In this document: positions 55,461 through 64,000 of the stretch, piece by piece | Numbering within the stretch: position 1 is the stretch's first letter | How the letters are laid out: the number at the start of each line of letters is the position of its first letter | Assembly: GCA_004026145.2 (NCBI GenBank) | Contig: CP034996.1 | Span: 3,534,602-3,598,601 of the forward strand | Source: Takifugu bimaculatus | Lineage: Eukaryota > Chordata > Actinopteri > Tetraodontiformes > Tetraodontidae | Reading direction: 5' to 3' | DNA: 64,000 nt | Made by a program: the position numbers and the translations under genes | The notes under the pieces: model-generated | The model's database searches: none | The model's input: only the letters and a program-made list of their open reading frames with translations | Told to the model about the DNA's origin: nothing

Positions 55461-57228
55461 CTATAGATCAAAAAGTTGACCCAGTTTGATTCCGCACCCA
55501 AAAACGAACATCTTTCAGACGAACTCCAGTTGTTTCCCAGTATTTCAGTTCAAACGTGGACCAAATTGTTCTGAAGAGAGGCGCTTGTGGTGGATATGAC
55601 GCGATCCAACCACAAACACGTGACGTGTAGAGGAAGAAGAAGCGAAAGTGAAAGTTCTCAACCTCGGGCTCCATCTTGAGTGACCGAGCCCTGATGGAAA
55701 ACCTCTAATATTCAGGTAGCATTTGGTTCTTTCACTGCTGTCGTCTCGAATCAATGTTCCGCTGCGAGATGCGGCTTAATAAGCTGCGTGTGCGCAATGA
55801 GCGTGCGCGTGTTTCGGACGCACATTGCGGCTGGTCGACGGGAATGTTGTGACGGATGATCAAACTTTGTAGCGTGTTTCCTCTAACTGCGTTTTCCGCT
55901 AACCCTGAGCCAACATTTTAGAGGTTGAGGAAGCACATTTTAATACTCACAATAAGTCGACAATATTATTTGCAGTTAGTGGAAAAATCCACGGAAAGAG
56001 GAACACAAACGCGGAAGTTTTAGCCTCCTCTCTTTGTCCCTCCACCAGGGGGACAATCAGTCCTTTATTTAATAAAGGAGAGTATGTAAAGAGGGAGAGA
56101 TCAAGGCATTCCATTTTATTGTTTTAACAACTGGTTCTTTGTGGAATATGAATTTGTTATTATAGATTTATGAAATTTGTTCCGTTTTGAATGAAACAGT
56201 CAAGAAAACGAAACCTAAACCCATGGTGTTTTCATATTTCTGGTCCTGTACATGTGGTCAGATCAGATTAGTCTGAGCAGAATTGGGTGTTTTTTGCCCT
56301 TTGCTGTATGTCATCTATTCTATTCAGCATGTTGGGTTGCTTGACTTCTGTTGGGTTGTGGCAACTTGATCATCACTTCTGAGATATTGACACACCTTTT
56401 TCCTGAGGCTGGCTCCAATGCTGCCAACACACCTGGCCATGGATATGGTGGGACTTCTGTGATGAGTGGGGTCAGAGGTGGTGGACAAGCTCTGCTCCAA
56501 AACAAGCTTGCTAGATATGTTTGGGATCTCCTCCGCCACAACCACCAGCTGCAACTAGTAGCTGTGCACGCCATGCAGAGTTTTGACCTCTAGGTCAGGC
56601 TACAGATGTTTTTTCCAGCACCATTATGTGTTCGTGAGAAACATGATGCGCCTGATCAAAAAAGCTGCTTGTAATCTGACAGACGAGCCATGATGAGATG
56701 TCAAGGTGCGTTGTTGAAAATGAAGATCCACTTCTTGGAATCCTGTCTGAGATGACAGAAGATGATGCTGCATTTGACCCACTTTGATGATGTGATGACG
56801 TATTTCTGTTTAGTTTTGAATGCATTCTCATCTTATTTGTTGAATTTAATGTTGAGAACTGACATCTTGAAAGAATTTAGGTTTTCTTGTAAACCATAAC
56901 CAGATAAAAAATGAATTAATTTGTATTTGTGTGTGTCCGTCTAATGCCACCGCACCTTCTGAAACACCCAGGAGAAACATTTTTTCCACAACTATTTTAT
57001 ATTTAACATGGTGTAAACTTTTAAGATGTCCCAAAACTTTTTTCCAATATATATGTGGCCTGTATGATGTACAGGGTGACATCATTTAATAGATTTGGAT
57101 GTGAATGAGCCGACAATACGTCATTGGACAGACCTCTGCTTGTCTTCATGCTGAGAATCATGTTCTTTAATCTTCTTTTCTGTGTCAGCAGACTGTTCCT
57201 GCTTAACCGTTTAGACTCACGTTTAAAA
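55461..57228. other. Region between the transposon cluster and the NLR gene
   Basis: At 55644-55654 GAAAGTGAAAG matches the interferon-stimulated response element pattern GAAANNGAAA, about 1.6 kb upstream of the NLR start. An open frame at 56351-56593 (+), containing TPGHGYGGTSVMSGVRGGG, was not recognised. The stretch 56880-57070 looks like an old repeat but was not assigned. Confidence 0.35.
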
Positions 57229-60200
57229 ATGAGCGAATGTGTGATGGAAGAGGAAGAGAGAGCAAAGTCTGTAGTGTCCAGCTGTGTGTCCATGAAGAGC
57301 GACCGGTCCAAAGACGAACCTTACAACTTCGGTATTGGACCTCAAGGCTCACCTTTAAAGTAAGGTTTTCTGAACCACATAACTCTGCCTTAGAACATTT
57401 CACAACCATACAAAACATCATTTTGTGGGTATTAGCCTCCACTATCGTGAAAAATGAAATTCATCAGCTCTTTAAAATGAAACGGTGCACAGTCCTTTCA
57501 CCATGTTGGCCTGTGGAAAACCAGTGTTGTGGGCCCGATGGACCAGCGTCCCCGTCGTTGCCGGACCAGCGTTGGCCACCAGTTGGGTTTTGGGATCAAA
57601 GTGGGGGCGTTTCCTGTATCCGGTTCTCCTCACGGATCCATGACTACAACATGTTGCTGCAAATGCAGAGACGTTTGCTCTGGAAAGAACTTTAGAGCAC
57701 ATTCAGTGCTGCAGGATGAGGGGCTGGAAAAGGTGCCAGTTCTTTTCTCACTGCAGGGAACAGTTAAAAAAAGCAGCTTAAACTCTGAAAACATGAAAAT
57801 TATACAGATACATCATTGATTTATTGATTCAGTTGTTATCCAGAATGGATTAGAAATGTTCCTGTTTGATAAAAATGCAGTGAATTGGGATTATTGAACT
57901 CCAACCTCTACAGATTATTTACCTTCATCACAGTCTCATCACTATTTCTGATGTTTCCTCAGGATGGACGAGGACAGAGTAGAGTCCACAGTGCCCAGCT
58001 GGGTGTCCCTGAAGAGTGACCGGTCCAAAGATGTACCAATAGACTTAAGAAGTTCAGACCAAATGTAAGAAAACTAAAGCGTGATGATGTGTTTGTGTGG
58101 CAGCTGTTAGTCACATTAACAGCAGCAGGTTGTGAGTTTATTATTGGAGATGTTTAACACTTAAACCTCAGACAGTCATATAGTTACATACTTAATGTGA
58201 ATATTGTTGATTAGAAACAAGAATCATGTTTAAACTGAAAGATGAATTCAGACATAAATGCTGGAACAATGTTGAGTCTTGATCAGGTTCTTTCATCCTA
58301 TAAATCAAAGGACTAATAGAGATGTGTTTCATAGTGAGAGGGGGGAGCACATCCTATCAAACTGGGACCAGGCAGCTCCACCAGGAGAGTCCTCTTGTTC
58401 ACAATCTGGAAGCAGATCTGGAGATGCTGAAATGAAGCCCAAACAAAGTAAAACTGTTCAATATGAGATTTAACTTGTGATGTCATGAATTTGTAGTTGT
58501 GTTGATGATTTATTATAGATGGAAATCATTGGTTTACTTATGTTCAGGAGGTGATCTGCAGGAGGTGATAGAAGGTCATAAGATGAGTCTGAAGAGAAGA
58601 TGTGAACATGTGACTGAAGGAACTAATGAAGCAGGAAGTGGAACCCTGCTGAACAAGATCTACACTGAGCTCTACATCACTGAGGGACAAAGTGAGGAGG
58701 TGGACACACAACATGAGGTGAGACAGCTTGAGAGAACCTCCAAGAAGAACATCCAGGACACTCCAATCAAGTGCCAGGACATCTTCAAAGTCTTATCTGA
58801 GCAACAGAGACACATCAGAGTGGTTCTGACCAACGGTGTCGCCGGCGTTGGAAAAACCTTCTCAGTGCAGAAGTTCAGTCTGGACTGGGCAGAAGGTTTG
58901 GAGAACCAAGACATCAGTCTGGTGCTTCCGCTCTCATGGAGGGAGCTGAACTTGATCAGAGATGAGCAGCACAGTCTTCTCTCACTGCTTCATGTTTTCC
59001 ATCCAACATTACAGAAGATCAGAGCAGAAGATCTGACTGTCTGGAAACTTCTGTTCATCTTTGATGGCCTGGATGAAAGCAGATTTTCACTGGGTTTCAA
59101 CAACCATCAGGTCATCTCTGATGTCACACAAGTATCGTCAGTCGAGGTGCTCCTGGTGAACCTCATCCAGGGGAACCTGCTTCCCTCAGCTCTCATCTGG
59201 ATCACCTCCAGACCTGCAGCAGCCTATCAGATTCCTCCCTCGTGTGTTGACAGGATCACAGAAGTACGAGGCTTCACTGACTCCCAGAAGGAGGAGTACT
59301 TCAGGAGGAGGTTCAGTGATGAAGATCTGTCCAAGAGAATCATCTCACACATCAAGGCCTCCAGGAGCCTCCACATCATGTGTCTGATCCCAGTTTTCTG
59401 CTGGATCACTGCTATAGTTCTGGAGGACATGATGACCAGAGACCAGAGAGGAGAGCTGCCCAAAACCCTGACTGACCTCTACTCACACTTCCTGAGGGTT
59501 CAGATAAAGAGGAAGAAGCAGAAGTATGGAGGAAAGCAGAGACCAGGGAAACTGACTGACCTCTACTCACGCTTCCTGAGGGTTCAGATAAAGAGGAAGA
59601 AGCAGAAGTATGGAGGAAAGCAGAGACCAGAGGAACTGACTGAGGCTGACAAAAAACTCCTTCTGAAGTTGGGTCGGCTGGCGTTTGAACATCTGGAGAA
59701 AGGAAACATCATGTTCTACTCAGAAGACCTGGAGCGATGTGGACTGGACGTCTCCGAGGTGTCGGTGTACTCAGGAGTTTGTACAGAGATCTTCAAGAGA
59801 GAGAGTGTGATCTTCCAGAAATCAGTCTACTGCTTTGTTCATCTGAGCATTCAGGAGTTTCTGGCTGCCGTCTACATGTTCCACCGTTACACCAGGAAAG
59901 ACACAGCGGTTATAAACCAGTTCCTAGAATATTCTGAACCAGTCACATCTCTTGATGACTTCCTCAGGAGAGCACTAATGGAATCTCTTGAAAGTGAAAA
60001 TGGCCACCTGGACTTGTTTGTTCGCTTCCTTCATGGTCTCTCTCTGGAGTCCAATCAGAGGATCTTGGGTGGACTGTTGGATCAGAGGAACAGCCATCCA
60101 GAAACCATCCAGAAGGTCCTCAACAACCTGAAGAAGGCAAACAGTGATGGAATCTCCCCAGACAGAAGCATCAACATCTTCCACTGTCTGATGGAGATGA

Positions 60201-63200
60201 AGGATCAGTCAGTCCATCAGGAGATCCAAGAGTTCCTGAAGTCAGGGGAGATATCAGAGAGGGAACTGTCAGAGATCCACTGTTCAGCTCTGGCCTACCT
60301 GCTGCAGATGTCAGAGGAGGTTCTGGATGAGCTGGACCTGTGGCAGTACAACACCTCAGAGGAAGGACGACGTCGCCTGATTCCAGCTGTGAGGAACTGC
60401 AGGAAGGTCGTGTAAGTAAAGATTTCTGGGGCCGGACATCGGCGTTTAAATCAAGCGAGTGGATCATGTCAGGCAGCAATACCCCCTCCAGTGGTCATTC
60501 CTTCAATTCTTTATCTCCATTGCAGCGTCCATAAATTAAAAACAACAACAATTCATCCAGAAATGTTCAACACTGGCTGGATATAAGTTCAAAGGTCAAT
60601 CCAGACAAACCAACATAAGGCAGGAATAATAGGAGCCACAAGTTAACTGACTATCATGAAATTACTGTCATGTCATTAAATCACTTTTGTTTGTTTGTAT
60701 ACATCGTATTCTAACGACAGAAAAACACATTTTAACTAATGACACGTGACTATTTTGCTTCATTTGTTCAACGTAAAAACAGCCGGCCTCGTTGGTTTAA
60801 ATGGGTGTTTTAGGTCTTTGTGGCGGTTCCGTTTGGAGCCTTTATGTGACCCACAAAGTTGTTTGAGCCTTTCCACACCCGTTAGGTGGCAACTTCATCA
60901 CTAGCAACAAAAGGTGCAGTGAAAATGATTTGAAGGGAAACAGGCAGATATAACAGAAGCTGAGGGCAATCGATGCAACCAGAGACTCTGATGTCATCGA
61001 TCGGATCGCTGAATTAAGACTTGACGCACCATCGTACAAATTGGATGAAATGCAAAATATCCAAAGAGCCGATAGACAGATAAAAAGATGCACGTTTCTT
61101 TAAACCATTTGCTATAATCATTTTAAATATTGAGTAATTATGAGCTGTTCTAAAATAAGACAAATGTTGAGAATAATTCAGTTGCATTTCAGATCTGATG
61201 GTCGTTCAAACTGTTGCTCTACGGTGTTGAATTTAGCTTTTCTAGGAAATGAGCTACATTTGTGTTGAGGTAGATTCTCAGATAAGTTGATGAGAAATCC
61301 CAAAGTTTGACTCACTATTTTTGTTTCATACACAACAGACTGGCTGGTCCTTTTCTTCCAACGAGTCATTGGGAAGTTGTGGCCTCAGCAATGACGTCAA
61401 ACCCTTCTCATCTACGGGAGCTGAGATTAAGAGAGAACGAAAGCCCGACAGATGCCGGAGTAAAGTTACTGTTTTCTGCAATGATGCATCCAAACTGCAG
61501 ACTGGAGACGCTCAGGTCAGGAGGCCTCTGTTGGTCTTTTCTAAATTTCTTTACATTTTCTGCTTTTCTCTTCATTTTCAGATTTAGAAATGTGTTTTTA
61601 TTTGCCCCATTTATTCCTTTTCCAGGCTGTGGGACTGCAGGTTATCAGAGATCAGCTGTGGCTCTCTGGCCTCGGCGCTGAGGTCCAATCCCTCCCATCT
61701 GAGGGTTCTGGACCTGAGTAGGAACCGGCTGAAGGATCTAGCAGTGAAGCTGCTCTGTGGTGCTCTCCAGGATCCTCTCTGTAAGCTGGAGACTCTCAGG
61801 TCAGTCAGAGATGATCCAGTACTTTCCCAGGTGTAACTAGTTAGACAATAACTGTTTCCATGTTTGATCTTTGTTATAAACGTAGTGTTACAGTTCTCAG
61901 AAAAAAAGACCACAAGGACAGATTTGCAGTATTAAATTGGTTGTGGAAATCTGTCCCATGTGAGGATGGTCATCAATGACTAGAAAGGAAGTATCAGTTG
62001 TAGATTTGTCTTGTTTTATTTTAGGCTGGCCACAAAACCGCCCAAACATTCAGACCAATCAAAAATGGTTCTTCCTGTCTTTTAAAGATCAGAAGGAAAA
62101 CTAGCAAACCCCAAAAAGAAAGCTGCTGCAGTGTGCCATGCCCCTTCTCTCCTGAGAAAAGCCATCCCAAAAAAGAGAAAAGCCCAAGTGTGAAGTGAGC
62201 ACCCTGTTAAACCTTGGTACCGAAAGCCTGCAGTCATTCTCATCTGAGGTGGCTTCATTCCAGCCAGAAGCCCAAACCTGCCTCCCTCTTAAAGGGGCAG
62301 CAGGTCAGTCCAACCACAGAAACCTTCATGAAGATCTGAAGCTTTCAGCATCCACAATTGTTGCACCTCACTTCCATTGGAGTCCAAATCAGAAGTCAAC
62401 AAGTTGATTCTCCACCGATTCTACACAATGCAACCGTTTTAAAAAGGTTTCCATCCATAAGTTTTCACACATTTTTAGATAAATCTGTTTGTTCATCGCC
62501 TCCTTCTGTTGTAATGGTCATTAAAGAAAATGACCTTATTTGAGATTTTCTCCTCACAAATATGACTTTCTATGAATGATGCAATAAATGCAGCTGCAAT
62601 CTAAAACAATATGGAAGTATGTGTATATAATAGTAGTGGAAGTAGCTCATAAAATAATACATTTGCTCTTCTCATCGAATCTCTCTATGTTATTAAAGAA
62701 AAACCTGCTCTTAGTCAACAACATCTAAGACATCAACCAAAAATCCTAATTTTCTATAATATAATATAAAACAGTAGAGAAGACTCTTTCTGCAGAGACA
62801 CTGGTGGCAGGAATGCAGAAGTATCACCTGCTCAACTTGGAAGGTGGAGCAGAAACCACCAGCTGAGAAGGTCCTCAGCGAGAGGAAGTGGTGGAGAACC
62901 ATGAAACTTGCTAAGCTCCACCTCAGCTCCAGAGACGGGCTGAGCTGGAGCTGTGGCACCAGGTATCGCCCAGAAGAGCCTCCAACAAACAAGCTCTTCT
63001 CTTGGGAGGAGAGGGCTTTGAATCTCAGCTCAGTGTGCTTGTCTCTAGTAGGTGGCAGCTGCACCTTTTCCTGAGCTCCTTGTTGATGCCCTGAGGGGAA
63101 TTGATGCTCCTGCAATGTTTTCTGGCAGCATTGAGCTTGCAGTGGGGCAATCAAACACACTGTGGGGGGGCTCTCTTTCCTTCTCTCATCTGGAGAACAA

Positions 63201-63799
63201 GTGACACCAGCTGCCAATCATTGTTGGAGAAATGTGCAGTCAGGGGAACGATGCGTCCAGACTATAGCCACCCTTCCAGCATCCAGCAGTGTCTAAAACC
63301 TTTGATTTGGTTTCACCAGAGAGTGTAGGGATTGCAGGGTCGCTGCAGCATCGCCCACAAGCTATCAGGAGTGGGTCGCTTTGTCCCAACTCCTGACAAG
63401 AGTTGAGTGCTATTGAGAAATGTGGTCTCACAAACTTGGAAGGTATTTTGACCCACACACTTTACATACGCTGTAGATCTTGTCCAACGCCCTGAAAGAA
63501 CCCAAAATAGGAACATACGGCAGATAAGCCGGTGCAGGACCAGAGGTTTGTTGCTTGTAAGCTGTGTTTTGCTCTGGTACATGTTGATTTTTATTTGTCT
63601 TCTCTCAAAATAATTGTTATTTTAGACTAAGAGGCTGCAGGTTATCAGAGACCAGCTGTGATTCTGTGGCCTCAGCTCTGAAGTCCAACCTCTCCCATCT
63701 GAGGGTTCTGGACCTGAGCGACAACCCGTTGCAGGATTCAGGAGTGAAGCGGCTCTGTTCTGGACTGGAGAGTCCAAACTGTAAACTGGAGAGGCTCAG
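57229..63799 (+). CDS. Fish NLRC3-like NOD-like receptor, in frame, open at right edge
   Basis: Cytosolic innate immune sensor of the large teleost-specific NLR-C expansion. Exons: 57229-57359 and 57963-58064 (two copies of a short N-terminal module with VSMKSDRSKD/VSLKSDRSKD), 58287-58447, 58548-60411 (FISNA then NACHT), and leucine-rich-repeat exons 61339-61515, 61626-61799 and 63626-63799, each about 58 residues in the SNPSHLRVLDLS form. All junctions are GT/AG and phases agree; 752 codons precede the first LRR exon with no stop. In the NACHT domain: Walker A GVAGVGKT (about 228-235), Walker B LLFIFDGLDES (about 299-309), a conserved SRPAAAYQIP motif and the winged-helix histidine in VHLSIQEFLAAVYMF. 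An 84-bp tandem duplication lies after LPKT. No PYD, CARD or B30.2 is visible; a B30.2 could lie beyond the edge. The start at 57229 is the most likely ATG; 57244 is also in frame. Confidence 0.92.
59468..59635 (+). repeat. 84-bp in-frame tandem duplication in the NLR NACHT-associated region
   Basis: Units 59468-59551 and 59552-59635 encode LTDLYSHFLRVQIKRKKQKY/GGKQRPGK and the same with R for H and EE for GK. They differ at only a few bases. The octamer CTGACTGA starts both units and also follows the second, a likely slippage or recombination seed. Confidence 0.95.
60412..61338 (+). other. NLR intron before the LRR exons
   Basis: Donor GTAAGT at 60412, acceptor CAACAG ending at 61338. No gene or recognised repeat inside. 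Confidence 0.6.
61800..63625 (+). other. 1.8-kb NLR intron between LRR exons
   Basis: Donor GTCAGT at 61800, acceptor TTTTAG ending at 63625. It contains an open frame on the minus strand at 62711-63217 and other short frames, none with recognised domains. A cryptic LRR exon was looked for and not found. Confidence 0.5.
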
Positions 63800-64000
63800 G
63801 TCAGTCTTCATTTTTCTACCTATATACCAGCTGCTAAGATGGTGAAGTGAGGGTGTTCTCAACACTGCTGTGATGCACCACATTAAAAAAATTCCTTGGA
63901 ATATCGTGAATTCAGGTCTGACCCAACTAAGAACTAACGTAGGTTTAGTACTGACGCAGGTAACATGCAGACCTGCACCGTATAACCTCATCCTGCATTT

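Overview
The window is nuclear DNA of a teleost fish. It holds intron-containing vertebrate genes with GT/AG splice sites (acat1, an mmp13-like collagenase, acer3), a fish-type NLR gene with FISNA, NACHT and LRR exons, L2-type LINEs with an SGNH-esterase ORF1, hAT, Tc1/mariner and pogo DNA transposons, and a very heavy load of micro- and minisatellites. Nothing prokaryotic was seen: no operons, CRISPR arrays or phage genes. The species cannot be named from sequence alone.

Layout, left to right. 0.3-1.05 kb: four exons of mitochondrial acetoacetyl-CoA thiolase (acat1, minus strand), running off the left edge. 1.5-3.1 kb: GATA, TGAG/TGCG and CA microsatellites. 4.4-6.9 kb: a ten-exon mmp13-like gene (minus), complete in structure but with four single-base indels. 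7.4-12.5 kb: one nearly full-length L2 LINE (minus). 12.6-20.3 kb: minisatellites, dominated by a 6.7-kb array whose 24/30-bp unit contains the telomeric TTAGGG motif. 20.7-21.2 kb: a dead LINE. 24.0-33.0 kb: a complete eleven-exon acer3 gene (minus) encoding 267 residues; its intron 1 carries three different minisatellites and intron 4 a telomere-like C-rich array. 33.7-34.4 kb: a Tc1-like relic. 35.5-37.8 kb: a minisatellite dense in CAGGTG E-boxes. 39.0-43.8 kb: a LINE 3-prime end inside a TGAG microsatellite, a second truncated L2, and a broken spliced coiled-coil gene. 46.2-55.5 kb: a transposon graveyard with a hAT MITE, a pogo transposase whose C-terminal half is replaced by a decamer array, an L2/retroviral-pol chimera, hAT remnants, and an intact Tc1/mariner element nested in a hAT element. 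57.2 kb to the right edge: an NLRC3-like gene (plus strand) with at least seven exons, open past the right edge.

The host genes do not form one pathway: acat1 acts in ketone-body and isoleucine metabolism, the collagenase in extracellular matrix turnover, acer3 in ceramide hydrolysis, and the NLR in innate immunity. acer3 and the NLR are fully in frame across all visible exons. acat1 and mmp13 keep their protein sequence and splice sites but are broken by 1-2 base indels, several in or next to short homopolymers. I read this as more likely consensus error in a long-read assembly than decay, but the sequence alone cannot settle it.
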